Below, piece by piece: positions 56,577 to 64,000 of a stretch of DNA of 64,000 nt. Position 1 is the stretch's first letter; each line of letters opens with the position of its first letter. The notes below the pieces were generated by a model. It was not told the origin of the DNA. It ran no database searches and was given only the letters and a program-made list of their open reading frames with translations. The position numbers and the translations under genes are program-made. This DNA is from Prosthecochloris marina (GTDB taxonomy: Bacteria > Bacteroidota > Chlorobiia > Chlorobiales > Chlorobiaceae), in assembly GCF_003182595.1 (NCBI RefSeq), contig NZ_PDNZ01000010.1:8001-72000 (forward strand), in the 5' to 3' direction.

Positions 56577-58097
56577 CTACAGCTCCTCGCCTCGTCCTTT
56601 CGCCAAGTGATTATCCGTTTTCCAGGGTTGTACCGCGAAAATGAAGGAAACGAGAAAAGTGATGCCGATCCAGCTCCAGCCTATACCGATCAAGCTTGCC
56701 CAGGAATATCCTCCGTATGCGACAGAAAGTTCTCTGATAAGCTGGTTCAAAAGAATAACTGTGAGGAAAAGAGGCAGGCAGAGCTTGATGACCCAGTTCC
56801 ACCAGACACCGAGCTGCATCTTCGAAACCTTGTTGAGATGCTTTCTGATAATATCGAGCCTGAAAAACCAGCCGACCACGATACACTCTAGCAGTCCTGC
56901 CATTACCAAGCCGTAATTATTGATGAAATGATCGACGATATCGAGCCAGAATAAACCACCATTGGTCGTAAAAATGATGCTGCCGGCAAAACCAAGAACA
57001 CAAAGCAAGGTCGCCAACTTCTTTCGATTAATGCCGAACTTATCCTTGGCCCCGGAAACAAAAGCTTCAACGATGGATATCGCCGATGATACACCCGCGA
57101 CGGTCAGGCTCAAAAAAAAGAGCACACCAAACAGGGGACCCGCATCGCCGATCAGTGAAATGGCTTTCGGATAAGCCACAAAAGCAAGCCCGATGCTTTG
57201 CGTTACAACCTCTTCGAGCGGCTTGCTCTGGGTCACTGACATGAAACCAAGAATAGCGAACACCCCGAATCCTGACAGTAGCGAAAACCCGCAATTCGCC
57301 AATGCGGTGATTACCGCGCTGCCGGTCATGTTGGAGTTATAGGGCATATAGCTTGCATAGGCGATCATGATGCCGAAACCGAGACTCAATGTAAAGAATA
57401 TCTGGCCATAGGCACTGATCCATACGTTGGGGTCGCCGAGTTTTGTGAAATCCGGTTTGAGGTAGGCCGAGATACCGACCATCGCACCTTCGAGATTCAC
57501 CGACCAGAAAACCAGAACCAGCGTCAGCAAAAGGAGCAGAGGCATGAACACCCTGTTAGCCAGTTCGACGCCACGGCTCACCCCTCGCACTATGATCCCC
57601 CAGCTCACAAGCCAGACAATGAACAGGCTGATAAGTATTGGAGTCTGGATAATGCCGATTTCAGCAGGGGAGGAACTGAGGTTCAGGAATGATTCGAAAA
57701 AGAACTTGTCGGGATCGTCGCCCCAGGAAAGATTGAATGAATAAAATATAAAGTCAACGCACCAGGCAATCACCACTGAGTAGTAGAGCACAATACCGAA
57801 CATGGTAAACAAGAGAGGCCACCACCCAAGCCATTCCCAACGCCTGCCTATCTTCCTGAACGCTAGGGGAGCACTGCCAATCCGCTCATGCCCGATCCCG
57901 AACTCGAGGATCAACAGAGGGATACCAGCAGTGAGAAGCGCAAAAATGTAGGGAATCAGAAATGCTCCCCCACCGTTTTCATAAGCCAGGTAGGAAAACC
58001 TCCAGATATTACCGAGCCCTACAGCAGACCCTATTGCCGCGAGAATAAAGCCGGTTCTTGATTTCCACGTACTTCTTCCGGTAGTTTCTGATGACAT
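56577..58097 (-). CDS. Neurotransmitter:sodium symporter (NSS/SNF family)
   Basis: Na+-coupled uptake carrier of 506 residues with 11-12 membrane segments. The family start is TGFILAAIGSAVGLGNIWRF with SYLAYENGGGAFLIPY, giving Na+ site residues on helix 1. Others are GQIFFTLSLGFGIMIAYASY on helix 6 and SVTQSKPLEEVV with LTVAGVSSAISIVEAFVSGA on helix 8. LeuT-like bacterial members import amino acids; this has no gene partner to narrow the substrate. Na+ would be supplied by the Mrp system. The start follows AGGAAGAA (ATG 58097). Confidence 0.94.
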   Translation of the reverse strand: MSSETTGRSTWKSRTGFILAAIGSAVGLGNIWRFSYLAYENGGGAFLIPYIFALLTAGIPLLILEFGIGHERIGSAPLAFRKIGRRWEWLGWWPLLFTMFGIVLYYSVVIAWCVDFIFYSFNLSWGDDPDKFFFESFLNLSSSPAEIGIIQTPILISLFIVWLVSWGIIVRGVSRGVELANRVFMPLLLLLTLVLVFWSVNLEGAMVGISAYLKPDFTKLGDPNVWISAYGQIFFTLSLGFGIMIAYASYMPYNSNMTGSAVITALANCGFSLLSGFGVFAILGFMSVTQSKPLEEVVTQSIGLAFVAYPKAISLIGDAGPLFGVLFFLSLTVAGVSSAISIVEAFVSGAKDKFGINRKKLATLLCVLGFAGSIIFTTNGGLFWLDIVDHFINNYGLVMAGLLECIVVGWFFRLDIIRKHLNKVSKMQLGVWWNWVIKLCLPLFLTVILLNQLIRELSVAYGGYSWASLIGIGWSWIGITFLVSFIFAVQPWKTDNHLAKGRGEEL

Positions 58098-58214
58098 TTC
58101 TTCCTGATTTAATGATCGATTAAACGTCGTTAAATTTACAAAACGCTAAGAACATATCTGCAGGATTATAAAGGAAGAACATCACCTAACGTATTGCTTT
58201 AAGAACAACTAAAA

Positions 58215-58844
58215 TCATTCCCGTCGCTGGAAGTGACAAAACAGATACATCTGTCCCTTTCCACCGGGAGTCACGTGTTGTTGTTTGCGGTGTTGACGGA
58301 GAACAAATTCACTCCCCAGAAAACCTTCAAGTTCAGCAACGGTATACCGCCTTACGGGCAGCCCGCTGCACTTGGGAGGAGCTTCGGGAGCAAAGGTTCC
58401 AAGGATGAGGTGTCCACCAGGTCTCAATGCGTTAAAGAGTTGCTTGCGGTATTGTCGTTGCTGTTGTTTTTCGGTAAAGAAATGAAAAACCGCCCGGTCA
58501 TGCCACAATTCATAGTAATGGACAGGGAGCTCGACCGATGTGATATCTCCTTCAAGCCAGGTAACCATGCTTTTTTTTCTGCCCAGCCTTTTTTTAACCG
58601 TGGAAAGAGCCTTGCCGGAAATATCGAGAACGGTTATCGTGCGGTATTCCGCGTCAATCAGATCCTCAGAAAAGGTCGATATACCACATCCCACGTCGAT
58701 TATCGGTGCGTAGAGCGGAATATCGAGCTGGTTGACCCAGCAGAGCGACGCCTGAAGATGCGGCGTATACCAACCGGGTTTACTCGACGTTGTTCCCGAA
58801 TACACCTGTTCCCAGTGATTTTTCAAAGCCATGACTCTTTGCAT
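58215..58844 (-). CDS. SAM-dependent methyltransferase (thiopurine-type-like)
   Basis: A 209-residue class I methyltransferase; ATG 58844 or the ATG five codons later can start it. It begins NHWEQVYSGTTSSKPGWYTP, a phrase typical of a small group annotated as methyltransferase domain 12/25 proteins (often near metal or selenium genes). Motif I is APIIDVGCGISTFSEDLIDA, then WLEGDITSVELPVHYYELWH with DRAVFHFF, and LRPGGHLILGTFAPEAPPKC. The substrate is unknown; thiol or chalcogen methylation has been proposed for similar proteins. It is convergent to none and separated by 130 bases from cooS. Confidence 0.85.
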   Translation of the reverse strand: MQRVMALKNHWEQVYSGTTSSKPGWYTPHLQASLCWVNQLDIPLYAPIIDVGCGISTFSEDLIDAEYRTITVLDISGKALSTVKKRLGRKKSMVTWLEGDITSVELPVHYYELWHDRAVFHFFTEKQQQRQYRKQLFNALRPGGHLILGTFAPEAPPKCSGLPVRRYTVAELEGFLGSEFVLRQHRKQQHVTPGGKGQMYLFCHFQRRE

Positions 58845-58974
58845 TTGCCTTCTCCTATTACAGTTTTCTCAAGGTTGAACTGTGGCATCGAATGAGAAAC
58901 ATCGGGATGCCTACGATGCTTTATGACAATCCTCTTGATCCCATTCTTTCATGCCTCTTTGTATCCGTATCGTT

Positions 58975-61095
58975 CTAGTATCCGATTGAGCAGAGATTCT
59001 GCCCAATCTCCACAGTATCGGGTATCTGATCCTCGATCTCTCCTTTCGTTCCGATCGTGTATTCCCATACCGGCCATCCAAGGTCAACGCGTTTTTTGTC
59101 GAGCATCCGCAAAATATCTTCCGAAGTCCGGTAAGGGTCAGGGTCCCAGTTCATCCCGGCGCCAACCATCGTGCGCAGACGGTTACCGACATAATCCATG
59201 AACCGGTCGGAAGCAATAGTGTTATCCTGTACACAGGAATAGGTTTCGATTCCCTGCAGCACAAAAGAGTACCGCGCTCCCATGGTTTTTTCCGCCGCGG
59301 GGTCGGCGGCAACCATGGCGAGCGGCATGGAGGGATTGGGGACACCTGCTGCGTTGGCCGTAAAAGCCATGATCTGCCCGGCCCGTGTACTGTCGGTGCA
59401 GGCCCCGACATGCAGTACCGGCGGGATATCCTTTGCCTCGACAACCTCGCGCAGCCTCTCACCGCAGAGCTTCGACGCATCGGAGTGGGCGAGACCCGCA
59501 AAGAGCAGACCCATGCCTGAACAACCGTGACAGGTAACCAGCACATCGTTCCTGATAAGCTGCTTGGCAATGATAATCTGGTTGCGCTCGAACACGGCGC
59601 CGCGAATGTTGCCGCAGGAACCGAAGTTGACGATTCCGCGAATCTTCCCGGATTTCACCAGTTCGGCAAGCCCGTGAATCTTCCTGTCCGAAGCGGAACC
59701 GTTGAAAAGCTTCATCACCTCTTCGACGCCAAACCCCATTTCGACCTTTGCCCTTACTTTCGGCACATACACCCTTTTCGGGTCACGGTTTTGGTAATTG
59801 CCGATCGCGACATCAAGGATCTCTTCGGCAAGGTCGTAGAGCTTGTCGAGGTTTTTCAGGTAATAATCGAGTTCAATGACAATAGCCCCCTCTTTTCTGC
59901 CGGAAGGAGAAGTGGTAATAACTTTTGTATGAAACTGCCGTGCAACCGGCATCATGCCCGGCAAAACATCCTGCTGGTCGACGACGATCGCCTCGAACGC
60001 CCCGGTCGCAACCGCCATTTCGGCCGAAGAGGCCATTGCAACGAGGGGTATACCGAGGTCACGTTCGATGAACTCACCGCCGGTACAGCACATGCCGTAA
60101 AGCCTGATATCCTTTGCCCCGGCTTTCTTTACCTTTTCCATGATCCTCGGCGTGCCGACGATATCGCAGATGGCGAAAGCCACCATCGGGGCATGACCGT
60201 TGATGCCGATGTTGATACAGTCTTCGCTTACAATGCTGCCGAGGTTGACGTTGATTGTGGACCGCTTCGGAATGCCGTATACGATATCGGTTGCAAGCGA
60301 GGTCGATACCACTGTCGTGATCGAATAGGCAAGAACCGTCCTGAGAAACGCCTGCATGTGGCTCTCGAAGTCGGAGTCGGTGCCATGGCTTGTCAGGTTG
60401 TTGGTTTCAAAGCATTCGTGGTAGGCGCTTATGGGAATTATATCGAGTTTCTCCCAGGTTTCAACACGTTCTTTCGGCGCAAGCGCCTTGAGCGTTTCGT
60501 GCTCTTTGGGGAGCGCACGCTGCAGATCGTCAATAAACCTGTCGGCTATTTCTCCACAGATTTTTTCTATTGCCTTTCCTTCGGTTTCGATACCTAAAAG
60601 CTTCGCCACCGCGAACCCTTTTTCCCTGGACTTCAAGGGAATCGGAGCGATACCTTCAGCTGCAGCCTTGAGCGAAATAAAAACCTCACGGGCATGAGCA
60701 CCATGCGCAGACAATCCAGCTGCAAGACGTCGCAACGCATTTCCAGCCACGACAAGGTCAACATCCTTACCACAGACGGTAAGGGGAGTCTTCTCCGTGA
60801 CCCTGCATGGACCATAGGAACAAAAGGCGCAGCATGCTCCCGTGAGGCCGTAACCGCACTGCGGATGCTGTTGGGCAAACCGGTCAAAGGTACTGCATAT
60901 ATCATGCTTGCCCATAAAATCAACCATTTCGGCTACCGCCTTGTTGGCGGTGTGCTTGACCATCTCTTCCTTGCTGTAGTTGAGACGATGCACCAGCTTG
61001 ATCCGGTCTTTCAGAGGCATTCCGGGAGTATAATCAGGCGCCATTCTCGAACCGGTCAGCTCATCCTCATAAGTATACTTTTTCTTATCCGCCAT
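58975..61095 (-). CDS. cooS: CooS-type Ni,Fe carbon monoxide dehydrogenase homologue with altered C-cluster site
   Basis: A cytosolic 706-residue CODH catalytic subunit homologue (usual length about 630-640), started at ATG 61095 behind AAAGGAG. The D- and B-cluster cysteines are all present in HPQCGYGLTGACCAFCSYGP followed by CRV and LTVCG. C-cluster positions: the His in NIGINGHAPMVAF, the Cys in YGMCCTGGEF, NFGSCGNIRGA, VTCHGCSGMG and HVGACTDSTRAG all match, and the acid-base Lys is in AAEKT. The Cys333-equivalent (family V-V-D-x-Q-C) is replaced by Asp376 (codon 59968-59970) in VVDQQDVLPG. A C-terminal extension of about 50 residues follows. No CooF or CooC lies in view. CO oxidation cannot be assumed. 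Confidence 0.9.
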   Translation of the reverse strand: MADKKKYTYEDELTGSRMAPDYTPGMPLKDRIKLVHRLNYSKEEMVKHTANKAVAEMVDFMGKHDICSTFDRFAQQHPQCGYGLTGACCAFCSYGPCRVTEKTPLTVCGKDVDLVVAGNALRRLAAGLSAHGAHAREVFISLKAAAEGIAPIPLKSREKGFAVAKLLGIETEGKAIEKICGEIADRFIDDLQRALPKEHETLKALAPKERVETWEKLDIIPISAYHECFETNNLTSHGTDSDFESHMQAFLRTVLAYSITTVVSTSLATDIVYGIPKRSTINVNLGSIVSEDCINIGINGHAPMVAFAICDIVGTPRIMEKVKKAGAKDIRLYGMCCTGGEFIERDLGIPLVAMASSAEMAVATGAFEAIVVDQQDVLPGMMPVARQFHTKVITTSPSGRKEGAIVIELDYYLKNLDKLYDLAEEILDVAIGNYQNRDPKRVYVPKVRAKVEMGFGVEEVMKLFNGSASDRKIHGLAELVKSGKIRGIVNFGSCGNIRGAVFERNQIIIAKQLIRNDVLVTCHGCSGMGLLFAGLAHSDASKLCGERLREVVEAKDIPPVLHVGACTDSTRAGQIMAFTANAAGVPNPSMPLAMVAADPAAEKTMGARYSFVLQGIETYSCVQDNTIASDRFMDYVGNRLRTMVGAGMNWDPDPYRTSEDILRMLDKKRVDLGWPVWEYTIGTKGEIEDQIPDTVEIGQNLCSIGY

Positions 61096-61133
61096 AAATC
61101 GATCTCCTTTACTGATTGATATTCACCGGTACC

Positions 61134-61862
61134 TCATTCTCCAAACGTTCTGATATAGTCTATCACGTCGATGATCTCCTTTTCGGTAAGTGTATTCCCC
61201 CAGGCAGGCATATAGCTGCGAATTCCTGTCGATTCGGGGGGAAAACCCTGCTCGACAACATTGAACAGTCCGGCAGCACTGTACTCTGCAAGCGTTTCCG
61301 GTGAGAGCGGACGGACGCTGATGTTCATCATTTTCGACACGCGCCCGTCACCCCTGCCTGATGTTCCGTGGCACATGACACAGGAGTTGTTATAAATTTC
61401 CTCACCGCTGTATCCTTGATCTTCGGCTGCATCTATTCTTCCATCCCGATTCACCAGGCGTATAAAAGCAATGGCATTCTGTATCTGTTCAGGCGTCAAC
61501 TGAAAACCGAACGGCTTCATATGCATTGACTTTCCGTGCGCAAGGCCACCCTTGCTTATGAAATCATAAAGTTCCTCATCCGTCTTGCCGCCGAAATAGG
61601 TGCTGTCGGAAAAGTCGGCCGGAGGTGAAGACAGTTTCTCTGCGTAAGGCCCGTTGCCTTTGCCGCTCTGCCCGTGGCAGACGAAACAGTAGCCGAGATA
61701 AAGCTTCAATCCCTGCAGTTCGTCCGGCTCTTTTGATACCGATGAGGATTTCGAGATGTCTACTGCTGATACCGCAGTCTTCTCTCCCTCCGTTTCACAC
61801 GAAATGATCAGCGGCAGCATCGCCATGAAAAATAATGCCTTGAGAACGGTCTGTCCCTTCAT
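61134..61862 (-). CDS. Diheme c-type cytochrome lipoprotein
   Basis: A 242-residue exported lipoprotein: signal peptide ALFFMAMLPLIISC with the lipid Cys at about residue 22. Two cytochrome c domains follow. The first heme site is LYLGYCFVCHGQSGKGNGPY (CxxCH) with likely Met ligand near SMHMKPFG. The second is IYNNSCVMCHGTSGRGDGRV, with Met in RSYMPAWGN. It should sit outside the cytoplasmic membrane as an electron shuttle. CooS has no signal peptide, so direct electron exchange between the two is not possible; a membrane link is missing from view. The gene is 38 bases upstream of cooS in the operon. Confidence 0.92.
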   Translation of the reverse strand: MKGQTVLKALFFMAMLPLIISCETEGEKTAVSAVDISKSSSVSKEPDELQGLKLYLGYCFVCHGQSGKGNGPYAEKLSSPPADFSDSTYFGGKTDEELYDFISKGGLAHGKSMHMKPFGFQLTPEQIQNAIAFIRLVNRDGRIDAAEDQGYSGEEIYNNSCVMCHGTSGRGDGRVSKMMNISVRPLSPETLAEYSAAGLFNVVEQGFPPESTGIRSYMPAWGNTLTEKEIIDVIDYIRTFGE

Positions 61863-61891
61863 GATGATCGCAGTTAAAATTTCATTTTTAG

Positions 61892-62701
61892 CTATATGAT
61901 GAGATCGAGCTCCTCATCTTTCAGCGAGGAATAGAGGGCGATGATCTCATCGCGCATGTCATTGAACTCCTTGTCGGTCCTGCTCATGCACTCGTGACGA
62001 GGTCTCGGAAGATGATTATCGAGCATTTTCTTTACTCTTCCCGGATTGATATCCATAACACAGATACGGTCTGAAAGAAAAATCGCTTCATCCACATCAT
62101 GGGTTACAAACATGATGGTCGTACCGGTTTTCTTCCATACCTTCAGAATCTGAATCTGCATCTCCTCCTTGGTCAGCGCATCGAGCGCCTCGAAGGGCTC
62201 GTCCATAAGAAGAATCCTGGGTTTGTTGGCCAAAGCTCTTGCTATGGCGACCCTCTGACGCATACCCACCGAAATCTCGTGCACTTTCTGGTTTTCCGTT
62301 CCTGCAAGACCAACGGTTGCAAGCTGCTCCATAGCGATTGAACGACGCTCCTTCTTGTCAATTCCTTTCAACTCGAGACCTATCTCGACATTTTCGATAA
62401 CGCTTCTCCATGGCAAAAGCGCATACTCCTGAAAGACCATCCCTTTATGTGGGCCTGGCCCATGTTCCTCCCTGCCATCCAAAATCACAGAGCCTGTTGT
62501 CTGCTCGATAAGCCCGGCAACGATCTGCAAGGTTACCGATTTGCCGCAACCTGTCGGGCCGAGAACACAGATAAACTCTCCCTCGTCAACCGTCAGTTCG
62601 ACATCCTTGAGAACAAGAACATCGTCACCGTCCTTATTGAAAACCTTTGAAACGTTCTGCAGCTCGAGAAGCGCATTCCGTTTCCTGCCGTTGCTTTCCA
62701 T
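61892..62701 (-). CDS. ABC transporter ATPase (NrtD/SsuB/TauB type), variant signature
   Basis: A 269-residue ATPase of the nitrate/sulfonate/taurine import group; ATG 62701 (MESNGRKRN) is used, with 62707 also in frame. Walker A is VLGPTGCGKSV, the Q-loop MVFQEYALLPW, Walker B ILLMDEPFEALD with the catalytic Glu, and the switch His is in FVTHDVDEA. The ABC signature is HEISVGMRQRV, so the normal LSGG has Val (codon 62267-62269) at the first Gly. The ATP site formed with its own signature should be weak, while its Walker motifs are normal. It pairs naturally with the other ATPase here, which has the reverse defects. Confidence 0.92.
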   Translation of the reverse strand: MESNGRKRNALLELQNVSKVFNKDGDDVLVLKDVELTVDEGEFICVLGPTGCGKSVTLQIVAGLIEQTTGSVILDGREEHGPGPHKGMVFQEYALLPWRSVIENVEIGLELKGIDKKERRSIAMEQLATVGLAGTENQKVHEISVGMRQRVAIARALANKPRILLMDEPFEALDALTKEEMQIQILKVWKKTGTTIMFVTHDVDEAIFLSDRICVMDINPGRVKKMLDNHLPRPRHECMSRTDKEFNDMRDEIIALYSSLKDEELDLII

Positions 62702-62744
62702 AAACACTACTCCCGGTATTTAGATTTTCAGGTTTTCTCATGAC

Positions 62745-63581
62745 TCACGCACCGTAATCACAGACTGACTTGCCGGCCCCGGCTTTAACCTCGTTCATCA
62801 CCTTCTCGCGCAGTTCGATAAAACGGTGATGAAATTCAGGCTCGAGCGCCGCCTTGCCGAATCTTGGCCGCGGTAAATCGTTTGTAAAGATTTTCGATAT
62901 CCTCCCTTCACTGTTCATCACCGCAATCCTGTCACTGAGTTTAACCGCCTCATCGAGCTCCGAGGTCACAAAGATGATCGTGTTGTGCTCGTGCTCCCAT
63001 ATCCTGGTGATCTCGGTATGCATGGTCAATTTTGTTTTTGAATCGAGCGCATTGAAGGGACCGTCCATCAGCAGAATCTTCGGTTTCGTTACAAGAATCA
63101 TGGCAAGTGAAGCCCTTCGTTTCATACCGCCGGACATTTCAACCGGAAACTTTCCGGTTGCATAGGAGAGTCCGACCATATCGATATACTCCATCGCGAG
63201 TTCCCTGTTTTCCGCACGTTTTCCGTACTGAAACTCAAGACCGAGCTCGACGTTCTGCAGAACCGTCCGCCATGGAAGCAGGGCATATTCCTGGAAAATC
63301 ATCCCCCTGTCCGAACCCGGCCCGTTGACGGGCTCACCATCAAGCAGCACCTCTCCTTTTTCAGGCTTTTCAAAGCCTGCGATGAGCTTGAGCAAGGTTG
63401 ACTTCCCGCTGCCTGTCGGACCAACGATGACCAGAAACTCGTTTTTGGCAATATCCAGATCACATCCGCTGACCGCCTCTATCCACTGACTGTTTTTCTG
63501 ATACTCCTTGGTTACCCCTTTAAGCGAAATAAGCGCTTCCGATACCTGTTCCTGGCCTCTGTCATTGTTGTTACCAGCCAT
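62745..63581 (-). CDS. ABC transporter ATPase (NrtC/SsuB type), catalytic residues lost
   Basis: A 278-residue ATPase started at ATG 63581 behind AGGAG (a longer frame to 63614 overlaps the permease). Walker A is VGPTGSGKST, the Q-loop MIFQEYALLPW and the signature VEMSGGMKRRA, all intact. Walker B reads ILLMDGPFNALD, with Gly (codon 63060-63062) in place of the catalytic Glu, and the switch loop reads FVTSELDEA with Ser (62961-62963) in place of His. It can bind ATP but should not hydrolyse it at its own site. Together with the ATPase at 61892-62701 this predicts an asymmetric heterodimer. Confidence 0.92.
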   Translation of the reverse strand: MAGNNNDRGQEQVSEALISLKGVTKEYQKNSQWIEAVSGCDLDIAKNEFLVIVGPTGSGKSTLLKLIAGFEKPEKGEVLLDGEPVNGPGSDRGMIFQEYALLPWRTVLQNVELGLEFQYGKRAENRELAMEYIDMVGLSYATGKFPVEMSGGMKRRASLAMILVTKPKILLMDGPFNALDSKTKLTMHTEITRIWEHEHNTIIFVTSELDEAVKLSDRIAVMNSEGRISKIFTNDLPRPRFGKAALEPEFHHRFIELREKVMNEVKAGAGKSVCDYGA

Positions 63582-63597
63582 ACAACACTCCTCTTGT

Positions 63598-64000
63598 TCA
63601 GATTTTCCAGGCAAACTTGCTGATCAGCCAACGATTGGCCGAATCCAGCAGATACCCGATTAAACCGATAATGAATATTGTTGCCATCAACTGATCATAA
63701 CGGAAACGGTCCCTGGTATCAAGGATGAAGTAACCGAGTCCGTCGGGAACACCGAGCATTTCCGCCGGAACGAGAATGATCCAGCTCACACCTACGGCGA
63801 GCCTTAATCCTGTCAGCATGTCGGGAATTGCGGCAGGAATGATGATTTTTGTCAGAATCCCCTTGTCACCTGCCCCCATGGTTTTGGCCATGTTCAGCCA
63901 GAGCGGACTGACCCTGCCCGCACCATGGACGGTATTGAGAATGAGAGGCCAGATAGCCACTAGCCAGAGCAAAAACGTCACCGAGACATCGCCGACACCG
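63598..64000 (-). CDS. ABC transporter permease, C-terminal part (cut by window edge)
   Basis: The frame is open to the right edge and encodes the last 134 codons of a BPD_transp_1 permease of the nitrate/sulfonate/taurine type. The EAA coupling loop is visible as AKTMGAGDKGILTKIIIPAA followed by IPDMLTGLRLAVGVSWI, and the end has DRFRYDQLMATIFIIGLIGY and ANRWLISKFAWKI. The solute receptor, and so the substrate, must lie to the right of the window. It is the first visible gene of the operon with the two ATPases, the cytochrome and cooS. Confidence 0.9.
   Translation of the reverse strand, partial: GVGDVSVTFLLWLVAIWPLILNTVHGAGRVSPLWLNMAKTMGAGDKGILTKIIIPAAIPDMLTGLRLAVGVSWIILVPAEMLGVPDGLGYFILDTRDRFRYDQLMATIFIIGLIGYLLDSANRWLISKFAWKI

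Noticed and set aside
1..64000. CRISPR array, prophage, rRNA operon or replication origin
   Set aside because: No regularly spaced repeats, phage genes, rRNA or DnaA-box clusters were seen.

Overview
The window looks like a chromosomal segment of a green sulfur bacterium (Chlorobia), most likely a marine or salt-adapted Prosthecochloris-like lineage. This is inferred from the general look of the housekeeping proteins, the moderate GC, the heavy Na+/K+ transport load and the CO-dehydrogenase-like gene. No single marker such as a chlorosome or Fmo gene is present, so the assignment is a judgement and not a proof.

Layout. 1-4.6 kb: housekeeping genes on the minus strand (gyrA partial, rsfS, tsaB, tsaE, DUF1015), with dispersed intergenic repeats between them. 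4.8-10.8 kb: an accessory stretch with a LysE exporter, a small membrane protein, two adjacent broken GNAT acetyltransferase genes, an AraC-GyrI regulator and three unrelated-looking SAM methyltransferases. 10.9-15.3 kb: scpA, a secreted TPR protein, a papain-like protease without a signal peptide, and a glnB-amt nitrogen pair followed by a perfect 23-bp hairpin. 15.7-21.2 kb: an RRM protein with a structured leader, a short MscS channel, a ferritin-like protein, a TIGR01777 epimerase, glmS and pyrF. 21.4-28.8 kb, plus strand: ftsH, acylphosphatase, dxr, rseP, prfA and an unknown protein, with a minus-strand tRNA-Val.

28.8-48.3 kb is mostly ion homeostasis. It holds an MthK-like K+ channel, trkA and trkH, a KefB-like K+/H+ antiporter with a KefF-like flavoprotein, a TAXI-type TRAP transporter (probably Na+-driven) and a complete seven-gene Mrp Na+/H+ antiporter operon. 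K+ uptake, K+ efflux, Na+ extrusion and Na+-driven uptake therefore lie almost side by side. Further on come an MFS exporter, recQ, an OmpA-like envelope protein, an isolated AT-rich radical SAM gene beside a decayed IS3-family transposase, a tandem-duplicated L,D-transpeptidase and a Na+-coupled NSS symporter.

58.9-64 kb is the most unusual part. One minus-strand operon runs from an ABC permease (cut by the window edge) through two ABC ATPases and a diheme lipoprotein cytochrome c to a CooS-type CO dehydrogenase homologue. The CooS homologue has Asp where the family has a conserved C-cluster Cys. The two ATPases carry complementary defects, predicting a heterodimer with one live and one dead ATP site. 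No cooF or cooC is in view. This is the best candidate for an undescribed system: an ABC importer tied to a modified CODH-like enzyme and an exported cytochrome.
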